A stretch of DNA of 64,000 nt from Bacillus sp. UNC41MFS5 (GCF_000686805.1 NZ_KK366017.1:1285183-1349182); one strand, 5' to 3'; positions 16,376-25,631 are shown, counted from the stretch's first letter. Numbers and translations are program-made. Notes: generated by a model not told the origin, from the letters alone.

Positions 16376-16560
16376 GATTCGATCATTGAAGTTGAGAATT
16401 CGCTCATTGAACCGGAAAATTCGATGATAAAATTTAGGGAATTCGTGTTGAACGGTAATTTTCTTGTAGTATTAGCAATTCGCCGATAGAACCGAAGAAT
16501 TCGCTGATAGAACCGGAAAATTCGCCGATAGAACACAGAAATCCGCCGATAGAATCCCGT
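16376..16560. repeat. 21-bp-period direct repeat array (locus 1)
   Basis: Four consecutive 21-base units from 16477 to 16560 share AATTCGCCGATAGAAC with variable ends. Degenerate units precede them from 16376 (GATTCGATCATTGAAG, GAATTCGCTCATTGAACCGG). The same family occurs in inverse orientation at 56043-56150. 21 bases equals two B-DNA turns, so each unit would present the same face. Minus-strand ORFs through the array give a heptad-like RRI-x-FY repeat that is probably an artefact of the DNA repeat. Confidence 0.85.
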
Positions 16561-16571
16561 TTATACCCAAC

Positions 16572-16600
16572 TTGTTAAATTGTATATGAGTTTTTATAAA
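16572..16600 (+). promoter_or_regulatory. Sigma-A-type promoter of the ligase-R2lox operon
   Basis: TTGTTA, 17-base spacer, TATAAA. Predicted transcription start near 16607, inside the cre-like box. Confidence 0.6.
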
Positions 16601-16601
16601 A

Positions 16602-16615
16602 TAACAGCGTTTACA
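16602..16615. promoter_or_regulatory. cre-like CcpA site
   Basis: TAACAGCGTTTACA matches the cre consensus TGWAANCGNTNWCA at 12 of 14 positions and overlaps the predicted start of transcription. This is a standard arrangement for CcpA repression in bacilli. Confidence 0.5.
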
Positions 16616-16655
16616 ATAAATTTTAACATTCTATTAAACAAGGAGTGAAGTTCCA

Positions 16656-18332
16656 TTGCTAACCCTTCATTATGAATTTTGGCCTAAAATCTCTAAATCT
16701 TTAAAAGTTCCATCCACTTCTCTTTATGACAACCTCAAAGTCAATGCAAGCCGTTATCCAGACCAGGATGCCATTTACTACTACGGCAATAAATTGTCTT
16801 ACGAACAGCTTGATATCGAGGTTAATGCTTTAGCGGGTTATCTCCAGCACAAATTAGGTGTCAGAACAGGGGAAAAGGTCTTGCTATTTATGCAGAATTC
16901 CCCGCAGTTTGTAATTGGCTATTATGCCATTTTACGAGCTAATGCCGTGGTTGTTCCAATCAATCCAATGTTACTTGCTGACGAATTGGAGTTTTATGTA
17001 AAGGACTGTGAAATCAAGACCGCTATCGCAGGGCAGGAATTATATGAGTGTATCGGTCCGTTGTTAGGAAATACGTCATTGGCCAATTTACTCATCGCTG
17101 CCTATTCGGATTATGCAGGTGAAAGCTTTGTAGGAATGCTTCCAAAAGATGTAGAAACTGCGAGATTTCCTTTTTCAGAAGGTGGTCATTATCTTTGGAA
17201 CGAGGCAATCCAAGCAAATCTTACACCAACAGAGCATACCGCAAAGGGCGATGATTTGGCATGCCTTCCATATACCTCCGGAACAACTGGTCTGCCAAAG
17301 GGCTGTATGCATACCAATCGAACCGTAAATGCAAACACAGTGGGTGCTTATCACTGGTCATCAACGACAGCAAATGCTGTTCATTTAATGTCGTTGCCGC
17401 TCTTTCACGTAACAGGTATGGTCCACAGTATGCATATGCCAATTTACAGCGGGAGCACGATGGTTATCCTGACAAGATGGAATCGCGACCTCGCAATCGA
17501 AATGATAAAAACATTAAAAATTACCCACTGGGTGACGATTGCGACAATGATTGTTGATTTCCTATCCAATCCCAACCTGAAAGCAGAAGATATTGCCTCG
17601 CTAGCTTCTATTTCCGGAGGGGGTGCCGCCTTACCTGAGGCGGTTGGTGAAAAATTATTTAAACTATCAGGATTGCGTTTTGTCGAAGGTTATGGGCTAT
17701 CCGAAACGATCGCACAAACCCATTTTAACCCAGCGGAACGTCCGAAAATGCAATGTCTAGGCATTCCCTCCTTTGATGTCGATGCTAGAATCATTGAACC
17801 TGCGACTGGAAAAGAGCTAGGGGTCGGGGAAGTTGGCGAAATTATCGTTAACGGGCCGCAGGTGATGGTCGGCTATTATAATCGCGAAGACGAAAATAGA
17901 GGTTCTTTTATTGACATCAATGGGAAAAAGTTCTTTAGAACAGGGGATATCGGACGCTATGACGAAGAGGGTTATTTTTTCATTGTCGACCGAGTCAAAC
18001 GCATGATTAATGCTTCCGGCTACAAGGTTTGGCCAACTGAGGTTGAATCTTATCTTTATAAGCATCCCGCGATTCAACAAGCCTGTGTTGTCGGTGTACC
18101 AGACCCAAGACGGGGCGAAACAGTAAAAGCCTTTGTCATATTGAACGAAGGCTTTGAAGGGAAAGTGAGTGCAGAGGAAATTATTGAGTGGTCGAAACAG
18201 CATATGGCTGCCTATAAATATCCTAGACAGATTGAATTCAGAAAGCAATTCCCAATGACAACGAGCGGTAAGATATTATGGCGCACCCTCCAAGAAGAGG
18301 AAAAGGCGAAAGTATCAAGTAAGGTACAGTAA
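16656..18332 (+). CDS. AMP-forming acyl-CoA ligase (long-chain fatty-acid type)
   Basis: 558-residue ANL-superfamily ligase that activates a carboxylic acid to acyl-AMP and then acyl-CoA. It has the P-loop YTSGTTGLPKGC, VEGYGLSET (A5 motif), FFRTGDIGRYDEEGYFFIVDRVKRMINASGYKVWPTEVE (hinge and A8), and the catalytic lysine in TTSGKILWRTL near the C-terminus. TTG start with AAGGAG 8 bases upstream. First gene of a same-strand run ending with an iron alcohol dehydrogenase; a promoter with an overlapping cre-like site precedes it. Confidence 0.92.
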   Translation: MLTLHYEFWPKISKSLKVPSTSLYDNLKVNASRYPDQDAIYYYGNKLSYEQLDIEVNALAGYLQHKLGVRTGEKVLLFMQNSPQFVIGYYAILRANAVVVPINPMLLADELEFYVKDCEIKTAIAGQELYECIGPLLGNTSLANLLIAAYSDYAGESFVGMLPKDVETARFPFSEGGHYLWNEAIQANLTPTEHTAKGDDLACLPYTSGTTGLPKGCMHTNRTVNANTVGAYHWSSTTANAVHLMSLPLFHVTGMVHSMHMPIYSGSTMVILTRWNRDLAIEMIKTLKITHWVTIATMIVDFLSNPNLKAEDIASLASISGGGAALPEAVGEKLFKLSGLRFVEGYGLSETIAQTHFNPAERPKMQCLGIPSFDVDARIIEPATGKELGVGEVGEIIVNGPQVMVGYYNREDENRGSFIDINGKKFFRTGDIGRYDEEGYFFIVDRVKRMINASGYKVWPTEVESYLYKHPAIQQACVVGVPDPRRGETVKAFVILNEGFEGKVSAEEIIEWSKQHMAAYKYPRQIEFRKQFPMTTSGKILWRTLQEEEKAKVSSKVQ

Positions 18333-18470
18333 ATGCATCTCAATAAGGGGAGCAGGACCATTTGGTTAGCTCCCTAGAACGTAAACAAGTTTATGAAAAA
18401 ATATAGTTTGGATAGTCTATAGGTCAATCCTCCGGTCATAAACTAATATTTTCGAAGGGAGGGCGATCAA

Positions 18471-19415
18471 TTGTTTAAAATTGTTCCGCTTGAATTAGAG
18501 ACTCATTTTGCTGAAGGGATTGTAAATGCTTTTTTGGCGATTGGAGACTCAGTTACGTTAATAGACACGGGAAACCCTGGGAAAGTGTCATTTCAACAAC
18601 TTAAAAGCAAACTACATACGCATGGGTTTACATTAAAGGATATTGATCAGATTGTCCTTACCCACATCCATATCGATCATGCAGGTGGAATTCCTTATCT
18701 TTTGGAAGAAAAAGAGTTTCCTATCTATGTCCATGAACAAGCGAGAGGGTCGATAAATGCCAGTATGGACGAGTTTCAACGAGTGCAAGCCTTTTTTCAT
18801 CAATTTTTAACTAGTTGTGGTGCGGATCCATTAAAGCACATCATCAAACGGCCTTATAAAGAGGAAAAGTGGCGAAATGTTACCTTTATCAATGAGGGCG
18901 ATGTTATTCAGTTAGGTGGGAAGAAGTTTGAAGTCGTTCATGTTCCCGGTCACAGCCAATCTGATATTTTACTATGGAATCAAGAAACTGGAGATACCTT
19001 TGCCGGCGATCACTTATTAAAGGCCTTTTCCGTGAATGCCTTTATCGAACCACCAAATCCTGGCGTGATCAATCGTCCGAGACCGTTAATACAATACCGA
19101 AATTCACTTAAAAAAGTAAGCAGACTGCCCTTGAAAAGGATTTATCCTGGTCATGGCGAGGCATTTAGTGATCATTTAGCATTGATCAAAACCAGATTAC
19201 AAGAACAGGAAAAACGATGCGAGCAGATTCTCGCCATTCTTGCGAGCGGTGGTAAATGTATCTATGAAATTTGCATAGAAATGTATCCTCGTTTGCATGG
19301 GCAAACGGTGTTCTTAGGATTATCCCAAATACAAGGCCATTTGGACCTACTTGAAGAAAGGCAGCAGGTAAGATTTGAGCAAAAAGATTCAGTTATCGTC
19401 TATCGTTTGACTTAA
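18471..19415 (+). CDS. Metallo-beta-lactamase-fold hydrolase
   Basis: 314 residues with the dinuclear zinc motif THIHIDHAGG (H65, H67, D69, H70), a third ligand in VPGHSQSD, an aspartate in FAGDHLL and a last histidine in YPGHGEAF. A C-terminal winged-helix-like extension follows. Within an acyl-CoA pathway operon it may be a thioesterase, lactonase or glyoxalase-II-like hydrolase; the exact reaction is not readable. TTG start with GAAGGGAGGG upstream. Confidence 0.88.
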   Translation: MFKIVPLELETHFAEGIVNAFLAIGDSVTLIDTGNPGKVSFQQLKSKLHTHGFTLKDIDQIVLTHIHIDHAGGIPYLLEEKEFPIYVHEQARGSINASMDEFQRVQAFFHQFLTSCGADPLKHIIKRPYKEEKWRNVTFINEGDVIQLGGKKFEVVHVPGHSQSDILLWNQETGDTFAGDHLLKAFSVNAFIEPPNPGVINRPRPLIQYRNSLKKVSRLPLKRIYPGHGEAFSDHLALIKTRLQEQEKRCEQILAILASGGKCIYEICIEMYPRLHGQTVFLGLSQIQGHLDLLEERQQVRFEQKDSVIVYRLT

Positions 19416-19443
19416 CAAAAATGTCTAGTAAAGGAGTGCTTGT

Positions 19444-20967
19444 GTGAATCTTAAGGACCTGCTAGAAACAAATATCGCTAAATTCGGTGAGTATCCTCTT
19501 ATATATTACAAAGAAAAGACAATCACAAATGTGGAAACGAAGCAATACGCAGACCAATTTGCTTGTGGCTTACGACATCTTGGAATTGCTAAGGGTGATA
19601 GAGTTATGGTATGTATGTCTAATTGCCCGGAGGTCCTCTTTTCTTATCAAGGGATTACCAGAGCGGGAGCAACGATAGTCCCGGTCATGTTTACTTTGCA
19701 TCCAAAGGAACTTCACTACATCGCACGAAATTCCGGAGCAAAAGCAGTCATTACTTCCTCCGCCGTACGGAATAATGTGGAACAATCACTAGAGGGCTTG
19801 CCAATAAAACCCCAGTTGATTGTTGTGGACCAACCTTCAGATGATCGAACCAAAAACTTTTACGATGTGTTAGTTCCCGCCCCCATATATCAAATGGATG
19901 AACAAGGAAACACAGACGATACGGCTGTCATTTTGTACACCTCTGGAACCACTGGAAATCCCAAAGGAGTCCAATTAACCCACAAAAACTTATATTCGAA
20001 TGCCGAGAATTCCGCAAAACATAATGAAACAGAGCGGGGCACAACACTCGGAGTCCTGCCGCTAGCCCATGTGTATGGTCTGACAATCTCTAATATTTGC
20101 TTTCTAACAGGCAGCACAATCGTTATTTTTTCAAACTTTCAATTAGAAGGGGTATTTCAAGCAATTGAAACATATAAAGTGAAGACATTCTCAGCAGTTC
20201 CTGCGATGATACACGCTATGGTTTCTTATCCAAGAGCCGAACAATATAATACCACAAGTCTTGAATCAGTCGGTTCTGGTTCAGCACCGTTGCCTGTTGC
20301 CTTATTGTATGCTTTTGAACAAAAATTTGGCGCAAAAGTATTCGAGGGTTATGGGTTATCAGAGGCTGCTCCGGTAGTTACTGCTCACAAGAAAGGCATC
20401 GAAATAAAGCCCGGGTCGGTTGGGATTCCGATACCAGGGGTAGAATTGAGAATTGTCGATGAAAAGGGCGAGGACGTTCCAGACGGTGTAGTGGGGGAAC
20501 TAATTGTCAGCGGTGATAATGTCACTCCTGGCTATTACCAAAATCCTCTAGAAACAAATCGAGTCTTAAAGGATTCATGGTTATTTACGGGCGATATGGC
20601 CCGGATCGATGACGAAGGCTATGTCTATATTGTTGATCGAAAAAAGGATTTAATTATTCGCGGCGGCTTTAATGTGTATCCTCGTGATGTCGAAGAAATA
20701 TTAAATGCTCACGAACAAGTATTCGAGGCAGCAGTGGTGGGGGTTCCCGATGAACGAATGGGCGAAGAAATGGTTGCCTGCGTCGTAAAAAAGCCAGATT
20801 CAGAAGTAACCGAAAAAGAATTAATCAATTATTGCCAAGACCATTTAGCGAAAAACAAAACACCACGAAGAATTGTTTTTCTAGAGGCACTGCCTAGAAA
20901 TGGTGTGGGGAAAATATTAAAAACGCATCTCCGCAAGCAGGCATCAGAAATTGTCATCAAACCGTAA
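19444..20967 (+). CDS. AMP-forming acyl-CoA synthetase
   Basis: 507-residue ANL enzyme, second ligase in the operon. Motifs are LYTSGTTGNPKGVQLTH (P-loop), FEGYGLSEAAPV, WLFTGDMARIDDEGYVYIVDRKKDLIIRGGFNVYPRDVEEIL and the catalytic lysine in RNGVGKILKTHLRK. It resembles bacterial long-chain or medium-chain fatty-acid CoA ligases. GTG start with AAGGAG upstream. Having two different ligases in one operon suggests activation of two acids, for example the starting substrate and the product of the oxidation branch, but this is inference. Confidence 0.92.
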   Translation: MNLKDLLETNIAKFGEYPLIYYKEKTITNVETKQYADQFACGLRHLGIAKGDRVMVCMSNCPEVLFSYQGITRAGATIVPVMFTLHPKELHYIARNSGAKAVITSSAVRNNVEQSLEGLPIKPQLIVVDQPSDDRTKNFYDVLVPAPIYQMDEQGNTDDTAVILYTSGTTGNPKGVQLTHKNLYSNAENSAKHNETERGTTLGVLPLAHVYGLTISNICFLTGSTIVIFSNFQLEGVFQAIETYKVKTFSAVPAMIHAMVSYPRAEQYNTTSLESVGSGSAPLPVALLYAFEQKFGAKVFEGYGLSEAAPVVTAHKKGIEIKPGSVGIPIPGVELRIVDEKGEDVPDGVVGELIVSGDNVTPGYYQNPLETNRVLKDSWLFTGDMARIDDEGYVYIVDRKKDLIIRGGFNVYPRDVEEILNAHEQVFEAAVVGVPDERMGEEMVACVVKKPDSEVTEKELINYCQDHLAKNKTPRRIVFLEALPRNGVGKILKTHLRKQASEIVIKP

Positions 20968-20990
20968 AGGAAAAAAGGAGGAGAAGGTGG

Positions 20991-21884
20991 ATGGAAAAAA
21001 GAACCATACTAACAACTAGTAGTCGAGGTTTACTTGAAGATTCATTCCCTTATCGTTTATTCCAAAAAGCAAAACGGTTAGGGACGTGGAACCCCGCTGA
21101 TATTGATTTCAGACAGGATCAAAAGGATTGGAAAGCGATGAATGAGGAGCAGCAAGCAGATATTTTACGGCTGATTTCTCAATTTCAAGCAGGTGAGGAA
21201 GCAGTTACATTAGACCTGCTTCCACTCATTATGGCGATTGCGAAAGAAGGGCGTTTGGAAGAAGAGATGTTTCTAACAACCTTTTTGTACGAGGAAGCGA
21301 AACATACTGAATTTTTCCGGCTAGTATTGAATGCGATTGGTGAGCGAGGAGACTTATCTCATTTTCATACGGAAACCTATCAGAAAATTTTCTATGAAAT
21401 TCTCCCAACGACAATGGAACGGCTTATTACTGACCAATCTCCAGAAGCGATTGCTGAAGCATCGGTGGTGTACAACATGTTTGTCGAAGGAGTTTTAGCA
21501 GAAACAGGCTATTTTTCCTTTTACAATGCCTTAGAAACGGCGGGAATTATGCCTGGTCTGCTTGAAGGGGTTGGTCATTTAAAAAAGGATGAGTCCAGGC
21601 ATATCGGCTATGGAACTTTCCTTTTGCAACGCTTGATTTGTGAACATCCACATCTCTTTGATTTTGTGGCAGCCAAGATGGGCGAACTGACTCCGTTAGC
21701 GATTAGGTTAAACCAAGAAGGAATCGCAGGAAGGGAGGTAAGCGCATTCGGCGGGGACCCGGAGGACATCATGAACTTTACATTAAAACAACTCTCTGTT
21801 CGAATGGAGATCTTAGCGCGGGCAAAAGGCAAAAAAATTGAAGAGATTTATAGATTTTCAGATAGTGAGTTAGGAGTACTCTAA
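20991..21884 (+). CDS. R2-like ligand-binding oxidase (R2lox), Mn/Fe protein
   Basis: 297-residue ferritin-like protein related to ribonucleotide reductase R2 but of the R2lox group. Metal ligands appear in family order: E69 (QAGEEAV), E102 and H105 (YEEAKH), E166 (FVEG), E201 and H204 (KDESRH). V72 and Y161 are at the positions that form the Val-Tyr ether crosslink in the characterised Geobacillus enzyme. Known members assemble a Mn/Fe site, activate oxygen and hold a long-chain fatty acid; the physiological substrate is unknown. No RNR alpha subunit is present. Lies between an acyl-CoA ligase and an aldehyde dehydrogenase. Confidence 0.92.
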   Translation: MEKRTILTTSSRGLLEDSFPYRLFQKAKRLGTWNPADIDFRQDQKDWKAMNEEQQADILRLISQFQAGEEAVTLDLLPLIMAIAKEGRLEEEMFLTTFLYEEAKHTEFFRLVLNAIGERGDLSHFHTETYQKIFYEILPTTMERLITDQSPEAIAEASVVYNMFVEGVLAETGYFSFYNALETAGIMPGLLEGVGHLKKDESRHIGYGTFLLQRLICEHPHLFDFVAAKMGELTPLAIRLNQEGIAGREVSAFGGDPEDIMNFTLKQLSVRMEILARAKGKKIEEIYRFSDSELGVL

Positions 21885-21905
21885 ACCGGAAAAGGAGGAA
21901 TTAAG

Positions 21906-23429
21906 ATGACGGTAAAGGTAGATGTCCAAACATTTCCCCACTTTATTAACGGAAATTGGGTGCCTGCAAGCAGACAAGGAACATTTGATGTGTTTAACCC
22001 GGCAAATGGTGAACTAGTTGCAAGGGTGGCGAAAGGAACGAAGGAAGATGTCGACCTAGCTGTAAATGCAGCACGCGAAGCGTTTGACAAAGGGAACTGG
22101 AGAAATATGAAGCCCAAAGACCGGGCCAAGGTGTTATATGCAATTTCCCATCGAATTGCCGAACATGCTGAGGAGTTAGCATACTTAGAAGCTATTAGTT
22201 CAGGTGGAACGGTACGCCGAATTGGCAGCAGTGATATTCTGCAAATGGTTGATTTGTTCCAAACATTAGCCAACTTTACGGTAGACTACCCATTCTCAGA
22301 AACACTTCCTGTTCCGCCATTCCCAGGACCCGCCCACAATTTTATTTGGCGTGAGCCAATCGGAGTATGTGCAGCCATCACTCCATGGAACCTGCCGATG
22401 GTGATTGCGACATGGAAGATTGCTCCCGCACTTGCGATGGGGAATACGATTGTCATTAAGCCTGCCAGCTACACACCGCTGTCGACTCTAAAACTAGCAG
22501 AAATTATTTCAGCCGTGGTCCCTCCAGGTGTAATCAATGTGGTTTCAGGTCCGGGTGCAGAAGTCGGTGAAGCCTTAGTTAATCATCCAAAGGTTGATAA
22601 AGTGGCCTTCACTGGTTCGACAGAGATTGGCAGAGGTATAATGGGACTTGCTGCCGGCACGATTAAGAAAACCACACTGGAGTTAGGTGGTAAATCACCA
22701 AATATTCTCTTAGAGGATGCCGATCTTAACATTGCTCTGCCTGGAAGTCTGTTTGGAGTATTTCTCCATTCCGGACAGCTTTGTGAATCAGGGACTCGGC
22801 TTTTTGTCCCAGATAAGCTTTATGACCAAGTGGTTGCAGGATTGGCCGCACTCACTATGAAATTAAAGCTCGGTAATCCACTTGATCCTACCACCGATGT
22901 TGGGCCAGTAATCTCAAAAAAGCAAAAAGAAACGATCCTTTCCTACATTGAAACCGGTAAACAAGAAGGAGCTACGCTTTTATGCGGAGGCCAGGAAGTA
23001 AAGGTAGCTGACTGTGAAGAAGGTCATTTTATCGAACCAACGATTTTTACGAATGTCACCAACGATATGAAAATTGCCCAAGAAGAAATTTTCGGACCCG
23101 TCCTCTGTGTGATTCGTTATTCAGACCTGGAAGATGCGATTCGAATGGCGAATGACACCATTTATGGTTTAGCAGCAGGAGTATGGACACGCGATGTTAA
23201 TAAAGCGTACGCAGTCGCGAGAAAACTGCAAGCGGGTATCGTCTGGATAAATGAATGGCATATGCTCCGCAGTGATGCCCCGTTTGGTGGGTACAAGCAA
23301 AGTGGAATTGGCCGCGAAATGGGACAGCAATCACTCGATGCCTATACCCAGGTCAAGCATGTACACACTTCGATGTCACCGGAGTTAGAGCGACGTAATT
23401 GGTATGGAATACTGTTTGGCCAAAACTAA
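21906..23429 (+). CDS. Aldehyde dehydrogenase, NAD(P)-dependent
   Basis: 507-residue ALDH oxidising an aldehyde to its acid. Motifs: ITPWNLPMVIATWKIAPAL (cofactor-binding start), FTGSTEIG, LELGGKSPNI with the general-base glutamate, HSGQLCESGTRL with catalytic Cys293, EEIFGPVLCV, and the C-terminal PFGGYKQSGIGRE. Ribosome site AAAGGAGG 7 bases before ATG. Placed directly before an alcohol dehydrogenase and after R2lox, so an alcohol-to-aldehyde-to-acid branch feeding the acyl-CoA ligases is likely. Substrate chain length unknown. Confidence 0.93.
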   Translation: MTVKVDVQTFPHFINGNWVPASRQGTFDVFNPANGELVARVAKGTKEDVDLAVNAAREAFDKGNWRNMKPKDRAKVLYAISHRIAEHAEELAYLEAISSGGTVRRIGSSDILQMVDLFQTLANFTVDYPFSETLPVPPFPGPAHNFIWREPIGVCAAITPWNLPMVIATWKIAPALAMGNTIVIKPASYTPLSTLKLAEIISAVVPPGVINVVSGPGAEVGEALVNHPKVDKVAFTGSTEIGRGIMGLAAGTIKKTTLELGGKSPNILLEDADLNIALPGSLFGVFLHSGQLCESGTRLFVPDKLYDQVVAGLAALTMKLKLGNPLDPTTDVGPVISKKQKETILSYIETGKQEGATLLCGGQEVKVADCEEGHFIEPTIFTNVTNDMKIAQEEIFGPVLCVIRYSDLEDAIRMANDTIYGLAAGVWTRDVNKAYAVARKLQAGIVWINEWHMLRSDAPFGGYKQSGIGREMGQQSLDAYTQVKHVHTSMSPELERRNWYGILFGQN

Positions 23430-23442
23430 TGAAGAGGTGTGG

Positions 23443-24657
23443 ATGAATATGAAAACAACCTTATCACAGTTTATGTTACGTACGGGAATATACAGCGGTT
23501 CAAATTCAAGGGCGATGGTCCCAAGTCTATTTGCAGGTCTGGGTGCTAAACGCGTACTTCTCTTAAGTGACAGAGGCTTAGAGGCAGCGGGCATTGTTGA
23601 AAAAGTAGCTGAAATATTTACCCTGACAGGACATGGCTCTGGTCCTGAATTGGTGGGGCAATTTTTAGATATTAAGCAGGATGCCGAGAGCCGATGTATT
23701 AATGAAGCGGTCCGCTATGCACGAGAAATCGGGGCGGATTCCTTACTAGCCGTTGGCGGGGGCAGTGTTCTTGATACCGTAAAAGGGGTAAAATACGCGC
23801 TCCACAAAGGATTGACAGATATAAAAGAGGCTATCCCAGGCGGCTTATTGTATGAGTCCTTTCCAAAAGCCAACTACATGCCAATTCCACATATAGCCAT
23901 CCCGACAACAGCGGGGACCGGTTCAGAGGTTTCACCGATTGCTGTTATTTTTAATGAAGATATCCAAATGAAGACGAATATCATCAATCCATTTATTAAT
24001 GCAGATATGGCAATCTTGGATCCGGATTTAACCGTTGGACTTCCACCAATGATTACAGCATTTACAGGATTTGATGCCTTAACACATGCCATTGAGGCAC
24101 TCGCATCCCCGACAGCAACAGGTCTAACCGATGCCTACGCCCTCCATGCTATTCGCCTGATTGAAAAAAATCTGCCAATTGCCGTTGCTGATGGTTCGAA
24201 CCTTGATGCCCGTATGGATTTATTACAAGCTAGCTTGATGGGGATTACCGCTTTCAGTTTTGCGTTAAACGCAATTCCTGTCCACAATATGGCACACGCC
24301 TATGGGGCTTTGTTCCGTATTCCTCATGGTCTCGCTAATGCCGTTTTTTTACCGGTAGTCATGGAGTTAGTCCCTGATTTATATCTTCCTAAGGCAGCGG
24401 AATTAGCACAGGCCTTGAATGTAGACGTAAAGGGGGACACCCCGCAAACAGCGTTAGCCAAAGTGATTGGAAAAATTAAATTGCTGCAGTATAAGGTAGG
24501 ATTACCGGCTGATTTTAAGCAATTTAATATCACCGAAGAGGCGCTCCAACTGGCGATTCCAGCCGTCATGAAGGATCCTGCCGCATTGAGCTTCCCTATG
24601 CCAAAAGAATTAATTGCTGCGATTGGACAAAAGGTGGTTCCGTTGACAGTAAAATAG
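23443..24657 (+). CDS. Iron-containing alcohol dehydrogenase
   Basis: Group III (FucO/YqhD-like) alcohol dehydrogenase, about 404 residues. It has the NAD(P) loop AVGGGSVLDTVKG, PTTAGTGSEVSPIAV, the metal region FDALTHAIEA (Asp and His), and HNMAHAYGALFRIPHGLANAV (two more histidines). The frame is open upstream into the ALDH gene; I place the start at ATG 23443, just after GAAGAGGTGTGG, with ATG 23449 as an alternative. Last gene of the catabolic run; a hairpin terminator follows. Likely interconverts an alcohol and the aldehyde handled by the upstream ALDH. Confidence 0.9.
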   Translation: MNMKTTLSQFMLRTGIYSGSNSRAMVPSLFAGLGAKRVLLLSDRGLEAAGIVEKVAEIFTLTGHGSGPELVGQFLDIKQDAESRCINEAVRYAREIGADSLLAVGGGSVLDTVKGVKYALHKGLTDIKEAIPGGLLYESFPKANYMPIPHIAIPTTAGTGSEVSPIAVIFNEDIQMKTNIINPFINADMAILDPDLTVGLPPMITAFTGFDALTHAIEALASPTATGLTDAYALHAIRLIEKNLPIAVADGSNLDARMDLLQASLMGITAFSFALNAIPVHNMAHAYGALFRIPHGLANAVFLPVVMELVPDLYLPKAAELAQALNVDVKGDTPQTALAKVIGKIKLLQYKVGLPADFKQFNITEEALQLAIPAVMKDPAALSFPMPKELIAAIGQKVVPLTVK

Positions 24658-24665
24658 ATACCATG

Positions 24666-24706
24666 AAAAACCATTATCGATGTAAGTGATTCATAATGGT
24701 TTTTCA
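24666..24706 (+). terminator. Terminator after the alcohol dehydrogenase gene
   Basis: Arms AAAAACCATTAT and ATAATGGTTTTT with a 15-base loop and U-rich end; closes the ligase-R2lox-ADH run. Confidence 0.75.
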
Positions 24707-24766
24707 ATGATTATTGATAACAGAATAACCAAGATGTATTTCTGTGTTAAATAGGGGGAGAACCGT

Positions 24767-25624
24767 ATGAATCTTACTATTAAAAAACTTATGGAATGTA
24801 CCATCCAAGATACAATTACGGCTTGGAATAGAGGGTTTGAAGGCTATTTTGTGAATTTAGAAATGACATCTGATATATTTTTTAACCGCTTGGTCAATGA
24901 GGGATTATCTATGGAGCATTCATTGGTAGCTTTTGACGGTGAAGAACCTGTCGCGATTGTTTTAAATGGTTTCCGCGTCATCGACGGGAAAAAGACTTCT
25001 TGGAATGGCGGGACTGGGATTGCACCCGATTACCGGGGGAAGGGGGTTTCCCAGTTATTAATGGAGGCAGCCTTTAACGTTTATTCTGAGGAAGGAGTTG
25101 AAGTTGCCACCCTTGAAGCCATAAAGGAAAATGAACGGGCGATACGTTTATATCAACGATTTGGCTATGAAATAACCGATTCCCTAGTTTATTTAAGTGG
25201 GACATTAGATTTAATCCATACTTCTATACTTAATAAATCGATTCGGCCTGAGCAACTCTCAACTTACCATTTTTACAAAGAAAATCTTCCATGGCAATGT
25301 CAGTGGCAGAGTGTTAAGTCAGGGGAAGCACAAATTTATTTTGACGAGAAACAGAATCCGCTTGGATACTCTTTATTCAAAAGGGTTTGGAATCAACAAG
25401 GGCAGTTGGAGAGAGTATTGTTATATCAGATTGAACTATTTGCTGAAGCTAAAGAGGAAATGATTAAGTCAATTTTGAGTTCGATAACAGGGGAAAATCC
25501 GAATCCCATTAACTTTATGACGATAAATGCGTCAGTATCTAATCCTGTCATTCAAATATTAGAAGATTTAGGCTTTGTGAAAACAACGGAGCAAGTCCAA
25601 ATGGTCAAAAAAATGAATCAATAA
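24767..25624 (+). CDS. GNAT family N-acetyltransferase, two-part
   Basis: 285 residues. The first half is a clear GNAT domain with the acetyl-CoA loop GIAPDYRGKGVSQLLM (about residues 84-99) and ENERAIRLYQRFGYE (about 125-139). The second half is weaker and looks like a degenerate second GNAT fold ending in an ILEDLGFVKTTEQVQM pattern. Ribosome site AGGGGGAG. Monocistronic, between a terminator and ppaC. Substrate unknown. Confidence 0.85.
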   Translation: MNLTIKKLMECTIQDTITAWNRGFEGYFVNLEMTSDIFFNRLVNEGLSMEHSLVAFDGEEPVAIVLNGFRVIDGKKTSWNGGTGIAPDYRGKGVSQLLMEAAFNVYSEEGVEVATLEAIKENERAIRLYQRFGYEITDSLVYLSGTLDLIHTSILNKSIRPEQLSTYHFYKENLPWQCQWQSVKSGEAQIYFDEKQNPLGYSLFKRVWNQQGQLERVLLYQIELFAEAKEEMIKSILSSITGENPNPINFMTINASVSNPVIQILEDLGFVKTTEQVQMVKKMNQ

Positions 25625-25631
25625 AAATTTT

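Noticed and set aside
16282..16536. 84-residue minus-strand ORF with RRI-x-FY heptads
   Set aside because: It is produced by the 21-bp repeat array, has no ribosome site and overlaps the end of the SDR gene.
16376..16560. CRISPR array
   Set aside because: Units are only 21 bases in total with no 30-base repeat/unique-spacer pattern and no cas genes nearby.
20991..21884. Ribonucleotide reductase beta subunit
   Set aside because: Ferritin-like ligands are present, but no alpha subunit is nearby, and the Val72/Tyr161 positions, length and context fit R2lox instead.
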